Of a DNA stretch of 64,000 nucleotides, positions 30,104 through 38,696 are shown in pieces. The stretch comes from Paracoccus aestuariivivens (GTDB taxonomy: Bacteria > Pseudomonadota > Alphaproteobacteria > Rhodobacterales > Rhodobacteraceae): assembly GCF_009711225.1 (NCBI RefSeq), contig NZ_WMIE01000008.1:109514-173513 (forward strand). The letters run 5' to 3'. Every line of letters begins with the position of its first letter. The stretch's first letter is position 1. The notes beneath the pieces are model-generated. The model was not told where the DNA came from. It ran no database searches and saw only the letters and a program-made list of their open reading frames with translations. The translations under genes were made by a program, and so were the position numbers.

Positions 30104-30928
30104 TTAACGGCGGCTCTCGAGCGTCGCTTTGATCACAAGTACGACAAGTGCGATCACCGTCAGGGTCGAGGCGGCGGCGAAGGCTCCGGTCGTGTTCAGG
30201 TCGTTGAACATCAATTCGATCTGCAGGGGCAGGGTATTGGTCTGCCCGCGGATCGACCCCGACACGACCGAGACGCCGCCGAATTCGCCCACGGCGCGTG
30301 CGGTGCAAAGCACAGCCCCGTAAAGCAGGGCCCAGCGGATATTCGGCAAGGTGACGCGCGAAAAGACCTGCCAGCCCTTGGCTCCCAGCGTGACGGCGGC
30401 CTCTTCCTGTTCTGATCCTTGGGCCTGCATCAAGGGCAGAACTTCGCGCGCGACGAAGGGCGCCGTGACGAACATGGTGACCAGAACAATGCCGGGCAGG
30501 GCGAACATGATCTTCAGGTCGTGATGGGCCAGCCACGGGCCAAGCAACCCTTGCCGACCGTAAAGCAGCAGGTAGCAGATCCCCGCAATGATCGGAGAGA
30601 TCGAGAAGGGGATCTCGATCAGCGTCATCAGCAATTTGCGACCGGGAAAGCGGAAGCGCGCGATGGCCCATGCGGCGGCGATGCCGAAGCCTATGTTCAC
30701 CGGCACGACGATCAGCGCCACCAACGTGGTCAGACCGATGGCGTGAAGCGTTGTCGGATCGGTGATATTGGCGACATAAGTGCCCCATCCCTCGGCGAAG
30801 GCGCGCCAGAAGATGAAAACAAGGGGAGCCACGACAAAGATCGCGGTCAGGACAAAGGCCAGACCGATCAACAGGCGCGGGACAGTCCGACTTTGGCCGG
30901 GGGCATGGGTCAGGGCAGTCACGCTCAT
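30104..30928 (-). CDS. cysW: Sulfate/thiosulfate ABC permease CysW
   Basis: This is a 274-residue inner-membrane permease with about six transmembrane helices. The EAA-type loop is 'EEAAVTLGAKGWQVFSRVTLPNIRWALLYG', followed by 'ARAVGEFGGVSVVSGSIRGQTNTLPLQIE', the CysW signature. It is last in the cysA-sbp-cysT-cysW operon, and its ATG (30928) overlaps the cysT stop as ATGA. The frame is open upstream, but only this start fits the family and the overlap. Confidence 0.93.
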   Translation of the reverse strand: MSVTALTHAPGQSRTVPRLLIGLAFVLTAIFVVAPLVFIFWRAFAEGWGTYVANITDPTTLHAIGLTTLVALIVVPVNIGFGIAAAWAIARFRFPGRKLLMTLIEIPFSISPIIAGICYLLLYGRQGLLGPWLAHHDLKIMFALPGIVLVTMFVTAPFVAREVLPLMQAQGSEQEEAAVTLGAKGWQVFSRVTLPNIRWALLYGAVLCTARAVGEFGGVSVVSGSIRGQTNTLPLQIELMFNDLNTTGAFAAASTLTVIALVVLVIKATLESRR

Positions 30929-31767
30929 GAGCGGGCCTCCAGATGGCGCGCGGACCGGAATTGCAGCCAGTTCGACAGGATCAGCAGCACCAAGGCCAGC
31001 GCAAGCAGGACCAGCGCGATGGCGGCCGCGCCCTGATAGTCGTATTCCTCGAGCCGGATGAAGGCGAGAAGCGCGGCGATCTCGGTCTTGAAGGGCAGGT
31101 TGCCCGCGATGAAGACGACCGCGCCGAATTCGCCAAGCGAGCGGGCAAAGGCGACGGTCGATCCCGCCAGCCATGCCGGAAAGATTGCAGGCAGCACCAC
31201 GCGGCGGAAGATCTGCCAAGGGCTTGCGCCCAGCGTCATCGCTGCCTGTTCCAAGGCGGGATCAAGGTCTTCCAGCACGGGTTGGATCGCGCGAACGACG
31301 AATGGCGTCGAGGTAAAAGCCATGGCCAGCGTAACCCCGGCCAGCGTGTAGACGACCTCGATACCGGTCCCGGCCAGATATGTGCCGAACCAGCCGTTTG
31401 CGGAATAAAGCGCGGTCAGCGAGATGCCCGCGACAGCGGTCGGCAGGGCGAAGGGAATATCCATCAGCGCATCCAGAATGCGCTTGCCGGGGAACTCGTA
31501 ACGGGTCAGCACCCAAGCCATCAGCAAACCGTAAAAGGCGTTGAAGATCGTGGCCAATGCTGCGGCTGTCACCGTCACGCGCAGCGCCGCAAATGTGCGC
31601 GGCGAGGTGACGATGGCCCAGAATTGCGCAGGCCCGATCTGGGCGCCTTTCAGGATCAGCGCGATCACCGGTATAAGGATGACCAGCGCCACATAAAGCA
31701 GCGTCGTGCCGAGGCTCAAGGTGAACCCCGGCAGGACGCGCTTCGGCTTGATGGCCGCGACGGTCAT
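30925..31767 (-). CDS. cysT: Sulfate/thiosulfate ABC permease CysT
   Basis: The partner permease of CysW, 280 residues. It has an N-terminal helix 'LPGFTLSLGTTLLYVALVILIPVIALIL' and the loop 'EQAAMTLGASPWQIFRRVVLPAIFPAWLAG', followed by 'FARSLGEFGAVVFIAGNLPFKTEIAALL', typical of CysT/CysU. It overlaps both neighbours by 4 bases (binding protein upstream, cysW downstream), so all subunits are made together. Confidence 0.94.
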   Translation of the reverse strand: MTVAAIKPKRVLPGFTLSLGTTLLYVALVILIPVIALILKGAQIGPAQFWAIVTSPRTFAALRVTVTAAALATIFNAFYGLLMAWVLTRYEFPGKRILDALMDIPFALPTAVAGISLTALYSANGWFGTYLAGTGIEVVYTLAGVTLAMAFTSTPFVVRAIQPVLEDLDPALEQAAMTLGASPWQIFRRVVLPAIFPAWLAGSTVAFARSLGEFGAVVFIAGNLPFKTEIAALLAFIRLEEYDYQGAAAIALVLLALALVLLILSNWLQFRSARHLEARS

Positions 31768-32762
31768 TTGTTGACGAAGACCTTGTCCAGAATCCCGCCC
31801 TCGGCCAGATGCTCGGAGTTGATCTTGGCCCAGCCGCCGAAGACGTCATCGACAGTCAGAAGCTTGACCTCGGGGAAGTCGGCGGCATGTTTGGCGGAGA
31901 CGTCCTTGTCGGTGGTGCGGAAGTTATTCTCGGCCAGCGTTTCCTGCGCCTCGGGCGAATAGAGCCATTTCAGGTATTCGGTGGAAACCTCGAGCGAGCC
32001 ATTCTTTTCGGCGTTCTCGGTCACGACGGCGACCGGGAAAGCGGCGAAAAGGCTGGTCGCGGGGGTGACGGCCTCGAAGCCCTGATCGGCATATTGCTTG
32101 GCGATGCCGCGGGTCTCGGCCTCGAAGGTGATTAGGACGTCACCCATGTTACGCTCGGCAAAGGTCTGGGTCGCCGCGCGCCCGCCAGTGTCGAAGACCG
32201 GCACATTGGCAAAGATCTTGCCGACGAACTCCTGCGCCTTGGCCTGATCTCCGCCGTTTTCTTGCAGCGCATAGGCATAGGCCGCCAGATAGGTGTAGCG
32301 CCCGTTGCCGCTGGTCTTGGGGTTCGGGAAGATCGACTGCACATCGTCGCGGGCCAGATCCGACCAGTCCTTGATGCCCTTGGGGTTGCCCTTGCGGACA
32401 AGGAATGCCGGCAGCGAGTAATAGGGCGATGCGCCATTCGGCAGGGCCTCGCGCCAGTTTTCGGCGACCAGCCCGTTCTTGGCCAGCACGTCCACATCGG
32501 TTTCCTGATTGAAGGTCACGACATCGGCCGGAAGCCCTTCGAGGATTGCGCGCGCCTGCTTGGACGAACCGGCATGGCTTTGATCGATGGTGACGTCCTT
32601 GCCGGTTTTCTCTTTCCAATAGGCTTGGAATTCCGGATTCAGCGCCTCGAACAACTCGCGGGCAATATCGTAGCTGACGTTCAGGATCTTGTCCTGCGCC
32701 AATGCGGGCGTCGCGCCGACCATCAGCGCCAGCGCGGCAACGCGGAGTTTCGTGATCATCAT
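31764..32762 (-). CDS. Sulfate/thiosulfate-binding periplasmic protein
   Basis: This 332-residue protein has a signal peptide (about 1-22, ending 'GATPALAQ') and the prokaryotic sulfate-binding fold: 'ILNVSYDIARELFEALNPEF', 'QSHAGSSKQARAILEGLPADVVTFNQ' and 'SIFPNPKTSGNGRYTYLAAYAYAL'. The 'YDxxRELF' and 'SHAGSSKQ' segments bind the oxyanion by main-chain and serine hydrogen bonds. Sbp and CysP cannot be separated here. The start ATGATG at 32762 overlaps the cysA stop by 4 bases, preceded by GGAG. Confidence 0.93.
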   Translation of the reverse strand: MMITKLRVAALALMVGATPALAQDKILNVSYDIARELFEALNPEFQAYWKEKTGKDVTIDQSHAGSSKQARAILEGLPADVVTFNQETDVDVLAKNGLVAENWREALPNGASPYYSLPAFLVRKGNPKGIKDWSDLARDDVQSIFPNPKTSGNGRYTYLAAYAYALQENGGDQAKAQEFVGKIFANVPVFDTGGRAATQTFAERNMGDVLITFEAETRGIAKQYADQGFEAVTPATSLFAAFPVAVVTENAEKNGSLEVSTEYLKWLYSPEAQETLAENNFRTTDKDVSAKHAADFPEVKLLTVDDVFGGWAKINSEHLAEGGILDKVFVNK

Positions 32763-33859
32763 AGGGACTTCTCCTTGCGGGCGAATTCGGTTGTTTGAGC
32801 CTGCGTTTGCATCTGGCGGGGACCGGAAAAAATAGCGGCCGCCTCGGGTCGCAGCGTGACGTGGACGCCGCGCTCCAGCCCCTTGGCCTCGGGTGCGCGG
32901 CGGGGCAGGTCCACGGGGATGGTTTGAGCGCCGTCGGTCAGTTCCAGCCGCAGGATCGCGCCATTGCTGGCGCAACGGCTGACTTGCCAACGCCCCGACG
33001 GATCGCTGACCGGAGTCAGGTCGGCGGGACGGATGAACAAGGTCGCCGGTCCGTCGGGCAAGGCGCGGCGGGGCAGGCGGCTCGCGTCAAGGCCCACGGC
33101 TTCGGCCCGACCTGCGCTCAGCATGATCGGCAGTTCGATTGTTGCCCCCATGAAGCGGGCGACAAAGGGCGAGGCGGGATGGTCGTGAATTTGATCGGCA
33201 TTGCCGATCTGCTCGATCCGGCCTTCGCCCATGACCACGACGCGGTCGGCCAGTTCAAAGGCCTCTTCCTGATCATGGGTCACAAAGATCGTCGTCGATC
33301 CGGTTTCCTCGTGGACGCGGCGCAACCAAGCGCGCAGGTCGCGGCGAACAGCGGCGTCCAGAGCGCCGAACGGTTCGTCCAGCAGCAGGACGGTCGGCTG
33401 GATCGCCAATGCACGTCCAAGCGCTACCCGCTGGCGTTGCCCGCCCGAGAGTTGTGCCGGATAGCGGTCGCCCAGATGATCTATTTGCAGGAAGTGCAGA
33501 AGTTCTTCGACCTTGGCCGCGATCACGGATTTTCCCGGACGTTCGGCCCGCGGACGAACTGTCAGGCCGAAGGCGATATTGTCACGCACGCTCATATGCG
33601 GAAACAACGCGTAATGCTGGAAGACGAAACCGATCCGGCGGTCCTGTGCGGCAAGGCCAAGCCAGTCCTGACCGTTCACGTTCAATCCGCCCGAATTCGG
33701 CCATTCCAGACCGGCGATGATTTTCAGCAGCGTGGTTTTACCGGACCCCGAAGGACCAAGCAGCGCAACCAGCTCGCCGGTTTCGACGGTCAGGTCGATC
33801 CCGCGCAACACCGAAGTGCCGCCGAAGCTTTTGGTCATGTTTTCGATAGCGATCGACAT
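32759..33859 (-). CDS. cysA: Sulfate/thiosulfate ABC ATP-binding protein
   Basis: This is the 366-residue importer ATPase. It has Walker A '[16 protein letters not shown]', Q-loop 'FVFQHYALFPHMSVRDNIAFGL', signature '[15 protein letters not shown]', Walker B 'VLLLDEPFGALD' and switch His 'FVTHDQEEAFELAD'. A C-terminal regulatory domain follows at about 235-360, which in CysA and MalK relatives senses cellular state. I chose ATG 33859 for its GGGGAG site. It leads the operon, whereas in E. coli cysA comes last. The sulfate starvation regulator is not in the window. Confidence 0.93.
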   Translation of the reverse strand: MSIAIENMTKSFGGTSVLRGIDLTVETGELVALLGPSGSGKTTLLKIIAGLEWPNSGGLNVNGQDWLGLAAQDRRIGFVFQHYALFPHMSVRDNIAFGLTVRPRAERPGKSVIAAKVEELLHFLQIDHLGDRYPAQLSGGQRQRVALGRALAIQPTVLLLDEPFGALDAAVRRDLRAWLRRVHEETGSTTIFVTHDQEEAFELADRVVVMGEGRIEQIGNADQIHDHPASPFVARFMGATIELPIMLSAGRAEAVGLDASRLPRRALPDGPATLFIRPADLTPVSDPSGRWQVSRCASNGAILRLELTDGAQTIPVDLPRRAPEAKGLERGVHVTLRPEAAAIFSGPRQMQTQAQTTEFARKEKSL

Positions 33860-34142
33860 GGCATCTCCCCGGTTCGGGCCAGAGGTATCGTTCGACCGCC
33901 GAACCGGCAAGTTCACCGCCGTCGCGCGAGGCGGTCTTGGCCCGAAGGATTTTCCGCGCTGGGTCAGCTTGTGAACCGGATTTCCCTTGTCGGGGATGAG
34001 ACGGGGAAAATCTTCGGCCTCACTTGTCTGTTACGCGGCGGATATCCTTATTTTTCGGTGGACTAGCCAAAGGCATCGCATAGCGGGCTTCTGCGGCGGA
34101 TGGGCCTCTGCTATGGCAGTTCGAGAGAAACGGGGAATGACG

Positions 34143-34640
34143 ATGAGCGAGCAAATCGAACAGGATGGTGCGTTGATTCTGGCGCTGGAGAGTCCGCTGA
34201 CCGACGATCTGGAACTGCTGTTCCAGCGGCATACTTTGGATATGCACGCGGACACCCCGCCTGAATCCATCCACATGATGCCGCGCGAAGATCTGGTGCA
34301 TCCGGACATCGCATTTTTCGTCCTGCGCGATGGTGGGCGCGCTGTCGGCATGGGGGCGATCAAGCGTCTGGGTCCGGATCACGGCGAGGTCAAATCCATG
34401 CATGTCCTGATCGAGGAACGCGGTCGCGGCCTTGCCCGCATTGTCGTCGAGCGGATGATCGATCACGCGCGTCGCTCGGGCTTTGCACGCCTTAGCCTCG
34501 AGACAGGATCGCAACCGATGTTCCTGCCTGCCCGAAAGCTTTACGAGCGCGTGGGTTTTGTCGAATGCGGCCCCTTCGGTAGCTACCGACTGGACCCGAA
34601 CAGCGTCTACATGACCCTTTCGCTTTCGCGGGCCGCATAA
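34143..34640 (+). CDS. GNAT-family N-acetyltransferase
   Basis: This is a 165-residue acetyltransferase. The acetyl-CoA-binding signature is 'IEERGRGLARIVVERMIDHAR' (the R/Q-x-x-G-x-G/A loop), preceded by 'HGEVKSMHVL' (beta-4) and followed by 'LSLETGSQPMFLPARKLYERVGFVECGPFGSY' (beta-5, alpha-4). That pattern is close to the ElaA/YsnE-like putative acetyltransferases; the substrate is unknown. Two ATGs are close (34137 and 34143). The second has GGGGA at a normal distance and is preferred. Confidence 0.85.
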   Translation: MSEQIEQDGALILALESPLTDDLELLFQRHTLDMHADTPPESIHMMPREDLVHPDIAFFVLRDGGRAVGMGAIKRLGPDHGEVKSMHVLIEERGRGLARIVVERMIDHARRSGFARLSLETGSQPMFLPARKLYERVGFVECGPFGSYRLDPNSVYMTLSLSRAA

Positions 34641-34739
34641 ACGTTTGGCCAAGCGGTTGTAAAGGCGGGATAATGGTAACTCGGATTGCAACAGCAACCG
34701 AGTTGCACAGCCCGCCCCGACCCGCTATCAAGGCGGCAC

Positions 34740-34816
34740 GGCCCCGTAGCTCAACTGGATAGAGCATCCGCCTTCTAAGCGGATGGTTCCGGGTTCAAGT
34801 CCTGGCGGGGTCGCCA
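34740..34816 (+). tRNA. tRNA-Arg (anticodon TCT)
   Basis: The acceptor GGCCCCG pairs with CGGGGTC (one G-U). The D arm is GCTCAACTGGATAGAGC, the anticodon stem TCCGC/GCGGA encloses loop CTTCTAA (anticodon TCT, reading AGA), and the T arm contains GGTTCAAGTCC. The encoded CCA ends at 34816. Confidence 0.95.
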
Positions 34817-34845
34817 TCCCAATTTCGCGGAACTGGCCGGAACTG

Positions 34846-36177
34846 TCAGACAGTATCCAGATAAAGTTCCACGGTCTCGTCGTCCGAGAGTTCTGCCATG
34901 TAATGCAGTTCCTGCCGTTTGGTCATGACGAAGTTTTCGATCAGATGTGCCGGGAATATACGCTTGATCTGTGGACAGTTATCGAAAGCGTCGATGGCTT
35001 CGCCCCATGATGTCGGCAATTGGGCCAGACCCTGCTGATAGGCGTTGCCTTTGATGGGGGGCGGTGCGTCGATCTTGTCTTCCAACCCGTTCAGAGCGGC
35101 CCCGAGAATTGCGGCGACCGTAAGATAGGGGTTTACGTCTCCGCCTGCGACGCGATGCTCGATCCGGCGGGCTTTCGGACCCGAGGAGGGAATGCGGATT
35201 GCCGAAGTCCGGTTCTCGTAGGCCCAGCCGATGCCGGTCGGTGCATGGGCGTTCGGCACAAGCCGGTCGTAGCTGTTCTCGTGCGGAGCGAATACCAGCG
35301 TCGAACCCGGCATTGCCGCCAGACAGCCCGCAACGGCATGGCGAAGCTGGTCAGAGCCTTCGTCGCCGCCGTTGTCGAAGATGTTCTTTCCGTCCTTATC
35401 AAGGATCGAGAAATGCATATGCATCCCCGAGCCGCTCCAGCTTTCATAGGGTTTGGCCATGAAAGAACCGGCGAAGCCGTAACGGCGGGCAAGCCCCTTG
35501 ACCAACAGTTTGAACAGCCATGCATCGTCGGCAGCTTTCAGCGGGTCGGCCTGATGCATCATGTTGATCTCGAACTGGCCCGGAGCGGCCTCGGAGATCG
35601 CGGTGTCGGCAGGGATATCCATTGCCTCGCAGGCATCATAAAGCGAGGTGAAGAACCTGTCGAAAGCGTCCAGAGCGCGCAGGCTGAGCGTCTCGGCTCC
35701 GGTGCGGCGTTTGCCAGAGCGCGGGCTTGGCGGGACGCGCAATTGCCCGCCTGAATCGTCGATCAGGAAGAATTCAAGCTCGGTCGCGACGACGGGGGTT
35801 AGGCCTGCGGCCTTGTAGCGGTCAACGACCCGGGCCAATGCCTGACGCGGATCGCCGTCATAGGGCGTGCCATCCGTGTGGAACATCCAGAGCGGCAGCA
35901 GTCCGGTCGGAGCTTCGAGCCAAGGCATCGGCATGAAGCCGCGCTCGGTCGGTAGAAGAAGCCCGTCCGGATCTCCGGCCTGAAAGACAAGTGGGCTGTC
36001 TTCGACATCTTCGCCCCAGATGTCCATGTTCAGAACCGAGAACGGAAATTTTGTTCCTTCGGTCAATAGCTTGTCGGCAAATCTTGCTGGGGTGCGTTTG
36101 CCGCGGGCGACTCCGTTCAGATCGGCGGCGGCAACGCGGATTGTCTTGACTTCGGGATGGTCACGCAACCAGTCCAT
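34846..36177 (-). CDS. Glutamine synthetase-like enzyme (GlnA/PuuA superfamily)
   Basis: This 443-residue member of the glutamine synthetase fold activates a glutamate carboxylate with ATP and joins it to ammonia or an amine. The N-terminal beta-grasp part holds 'VAAADLNGVARGKRTPARFADKLL' and 'SVLNMDIWG'. The catalytic domain has 'VATELEFFLIDD' (metal ligands), 'EAAPGQFEINMMH', 'GSGMHMHFSI' and 'NRTSAIRIPSS' with 'EHRVAGGDVNPYL'. The start motif and length resemble gamma-glutamylputrescine synthetase (PuuA) more than classic GlnA, and no adenylylation-loop Tyr is evident. It ends a polar amino acid ABC operon (3 bases from the permease gene), so it may process the imported amine or amino acid. 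Confidence 0.85.
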   Translation of the reverse strand: MDWLRDHPEVKTIRVAAADLNGVARGKRTPARFADKLLTEGTKFPFSVLNMDIWGEDVEDSPLVFQAGDPDGLLLPTERGFMPMPWLEAPTGLLPLWMFHTDGTPYDGDPRQALARVVDRYKAAGLTPVVATELEFFLIDDSGGQLRVPPSPRSGKRRTGAETLSLRALDAFDRFFTSLYDACEAMDIPADTAISEAAPGQFEINMMHQADPLKAADDAWLFKLLVKGLARRYGFAGSFMAKPYESWSGSGMHMHFSILDKDGKNIFDNGGDEGSDQLRHAVAGCLAAMPGSTLVFAPHENSYDRLVPNAHAPTGIGWAYENRTSAIRIPSSGPKARRIEHRVAGGDVNPYLTVAAILGAALNGLEDKIDAPPPIKGNAYQQGLAQLPTSWGEAIDAFDNCPQIKRIFPAHLIENFVMTKRQELHYMAELSDDETVELYLDTV

Positions 36178-36180
36178 GGA

Positions 36181-37008
36181 TCACCTGATAAGATTTGGCC
36201 GGTAACGGATCTTCCGCACCGCGCCGGGCAGATGGCGGTTCAGCCGCCGATTGACGATTCCGAAAAGCAAAATGAGACACAGGGTCAGCAGGATGAAATA
36301 ACCGGCGACGATGGGATAAGCCACGAACGGGTTGAAGGTCTTATCGGCGAAATAGCTTGCGTAATATAGGCTGTCGCCCTGTTGCTGGAACGCGGGGAAG
36401 CTGGAAAAGAACACCAGCGTCGTCGCGTGGAACAGGAAAATCGCCTCGTTGGTATAGGCGGGCCAAGCAAGCCGCATGGCGGTCGGCCAAACGACGCGGC
36501 GATAGCGGGTCCAACCGGTCATGCCATAGGCGTCCGCTGCTTCAAGTTCGCCTTTGGGCAGGTTGCGCAATGCACCGTAGAAGATTTCGGCCGAATAGGC
36601 GGCGGTGTTCAGGACCAACACCAGAAGCGCGCCAGCCCATGCACGTGTCATCCAACTGGTCTGGACGGTGATGCCGAAGATATCGATGCCGGCACGGGGC
36701 AGTTGCACCAAGGCCTCGTAGGCGATGAAGAACTGGATGAACAGCGGACTGCCGCGGAACAGGAAAATGAACCACTCGGCGGGTTTGCGCAGCCACGGAT
36801 GCGAACTGGCCTTTGCGACGGCCAAGGCATTGGCAAGAAAGAACCCGATAAACAGCGCCAATGCACCGAAATAGACGTTCCAGATCAGCCCCGAGCCGAT
36901 CAGCACGAACTGTTCGCACAGGGTGAAATCGGTGCGTGGCAGCAGTCGCTCGCCGATGCCGATGGCGCGCAGGCCGTAATCGTGCAGCGTTTGAAGGCAT
37001 TGGCTCAT
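36181..37008 (-). CDS. Polar amino acid ABC permease (HisM/ArtM type)
   Basis: This is a 275-residue inner-membrane permease. The His/Glu/Gln/Arg/opine TRAP-like signature is 'LFIGFFLANALAVAKASSHPWLRKPAEWFIFLFRGSPLFIQFF', and the EAA loop is 'LEAADAYGMTGWTRYRRVVWPTAMRLAWP'. The 'RGSPLFIQ' segment is diagnostic of this subfamily. Its ATG (37008) overlaps the stop of the partner permease gene (ATGA). The longer upstream frame is antisense-like and rejected. Confidence 0.9.
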   Translation of the reverse strand: MSQCLQTLHDYGLRAIGIGERLLPRTDFTLCEQFVLIGSGLIWNVYFGALALFIGFFLANALAVAKASSHPWLRKPAEWFIFLFRGSPLFIQFFIAYEALVQLPRAGIDIFGITVQTSWMTRAWAGALLVLVLNTAAYSAEIFYGALRNLPKGELEAADAYGMTGWTRYRRVVWPTAMRLAWPAYTNEAIFLFHATTLVFFSSFPAFQQQGDSLYYASYFADKTFNPFVAYPIVAGYFILLTLCLILLFGIVNRRLNRHLPGAVRKIRYRPNLIR

Positions 37009-37883
37009 TGCGGGGCCTTTCGCATGGCCTCGCCAGCCATCGTGGCCTGTCCGGCGGATAGTCGTGCGCGGATCCGGTCGAAGAACCGCTCCGAGCCCCA
37101 TGTCATCAACAGGTAGAACACAAGAATTCCAAGGAAATAATAAAGCCGCCAGTCCGGATGGGGATAGCTGTAGGCGCTGGTCTTGGCGCCGCCCAACTCG
37201 CGGGCCCAGTAGACGATGTCCTCGACACCCAGCACGAACAGCAATGGCGTTGCCTTGATCAGGATCATCCAAAGGTTCGCGAGGCCGGGCAGGGCGTAAG
37301 TCCACATTTGCGGGATCAGGATGCGGCGGCTGACCTGCCGCGGAGACATGCCATAGGCTTCGGCCGTTTCCAGTTGCGCCTTGGGTACGGCATTCATGGC
37401 ACCGTAAAGGACATTCGCTGCGAATGCGCCGAAGACAATGGCAAAGGCGATGACGGCCAGAAATACGCCGTAGGATTGATGCACCCATTCGGCCGAGCTT
37501 GATAGCGGCAGCTTGGCCGCAGGGCAGACCACGAAGTCATTGCCCTGACGGATCGGCACGCTCGGGTCGCAATAGACCTTGGCCCTCATCCATTCGAATG
37601 CCTGATCGAGTGCGATCGGCACGAACAGGAAGAAGATGATGTCAGGAACGCCCCGCACCATCGAGGTGTAGGTTTTACCAAACCAGCGCAGCGGCGCGAT
37701 GCGTGAGCGCGAAGCGAGGGCCCCGCCGAAGCCGAACAGCAAGGCCACGGGGGCAGTGATCGCCAGAAGCAGGATCACGGTGCCGAAGGAAAGGTAGAAA
37801 AGCATATGCTTACCCGAGGTCAGGTAGCACAACAGCCATGCAAGCCCTTCGAGCGTCTTAGGGTCGGCGCATGTGGCGAACAT
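37005..37883 (-). CDS. Polar amino acid ABC permease (HisQ/ArtQ type)
   Basis: The partner permease, 292 residues, has the subfamily motif 'TYTSMVRGVPDIIFFLFVPIALDQ' and the loop 'LETAEAYGMSPRQVSRRILIPQMWTYALPGL'. A periplasmic insert at about 95-125 contains two cysteines. I chose ATG 37883 because GGAG lies 7 bases before it; a TTG four codons upstream is possible. It is 62 bases downstream of the binding-protein gene. Confidence 0.9.
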   Translation of the reverse strand: MFATCADPKTLEGLAWLLCYLTSGKHMLFYLSFGTVILLLAITAPVALLFGFGGALASRSRIAPLRWFGKTYTSMVRGVPDIIFFLFVPIALDQAFEWMRAKVYCDPSVPIRQGNDFVVCPAAKLPLSSSAEWVHQSYGVFLAVIAFAIVFGAFAANVLYGAMNAVPKAQLETAEAYGMSPRQVSRRILIPQMWTYALPGLANLWMILIKATPLLFVLGVEDIVYWARELGGAKTSAYSYPHPDWRLYYFLGILVFYLLMTWGSERFFDRIRARLSAGQATMAGEAMRKAPQ

Positions 37884-37945
37884 CGGGCACTCCAATCGGG
37901 CCCGCGCGGCGTCGGTCGCGCAGGCCTATTCGTTTCCGCTTCAGC

Positions 37946-38674
37946 TTAGAACTGCAGCGCGCTCTCGCCGAACCATTTTTTCAACATGGCGTTCAACGAA
38001 CCGTCTTCTTTCATCGACTTGATGGCGGTGTTGAACTTTTCCTTCAGCTCGGTGTCGGATTTCCGCACACCCATACCGATGCCCTCACCCAGCTCGACAT
38101 TGTCCTGACCTTCGACCCAGACAAGCTCGCCATTCGATTCGGCAACCGACGGCGCAAGGAAGTCCTTGTCGGCGAAGACCGCGTCAGCTTCGCCGTTGCG
38201 GACAGCCGCGATGGTTTCTTCGCCGGTGGCGAATTCCAGGAGGGTCGCGCCGGTCGAGGCGACATGGCTGGCCTGAATGGTGTTGGTTTGCGCCGCGACC
38301 ACGCCGCCTTCGATATCGGCATCGGCTTTCAGCGCCATATAGGCCGAGGGCATCGGGGGCGTGTAGGGATCGGTGAAGTCGATCGCTTTCTTGCGCTCTT
38401 CGTTGATGTTCATGCCCGCCATGATGGTGTCATAGTTCGAGCTGACAAGGTTCGGGATGATCGAATCCCAGTCGTTCTTGACCCAGGTGCATTCCAGTTG
38501 GGCGCGCTTGCAAAGTTCGTTGCCAAGCTCGATTTCCAGCCCGTCCAACTCGCCTTTGTCATTGACGAAGTTGTAGGGAGGGTAGGCGCCCTCGGTTGCC
38601 ATACGCACGGTCTGCGCCATGCCCATACCGGCGGTCAGGGCCAGTGCAGCCGCTGCAAGCATCAGTTTTTTCAC
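37946..38674 (-). CDS. Polar amino acid-binding periplasmic protein (SBP family 3)
   Basis: This 242-residue protein has a signal peptide (about 1-20, ending 'GMGMAQ'). The family 3 core follows: 'VRMATEGAYPPYNFVNDKGELDGLEIELGNELCKRA', 'WDSIIPNLVSSNYDTIMAGMNINEERKKAIDFTDPY' and 'GVRKSDTELKEKFNTAIKSMKEDGSLNAMLKKWFG'. The conserved acidic pocket residues and 'TDPY' fit a Lys/Arg/ornithine/His-type ligand. It is second in the operon after the ATPase gene. Confidence 0.93.
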   Translation of the reverse strand: MKKLMLAAAALALTAGMGMAQTVRMATEGAYPPYNFVNDKGELDGLEIELGNELCKRAQLECTWVKNDWDSIIPNLVSSNYDTIMAGMNINEERKKAIDFTDPYTPPMPSAYMALKADADIEGGVVAAQTNTIQASHVASTGATLLEFATGEETIAAVRNGEADAVFADKDFLAPSVAESNGELVWVEGQDNVELGEGIGMGVRKSDTELKEKFNTAIKSMKEDGSLNAMLKKWFGESALQF

Positions 38675-38696
38675 TCTTTATTCTCCTGTTGGATTC

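Noticed and set aside
30929..31219. N-terminal extension of cysW
   Set aside because: Antisense-type sequence inside cysT; the ATGA overlap and family start fix 30928.
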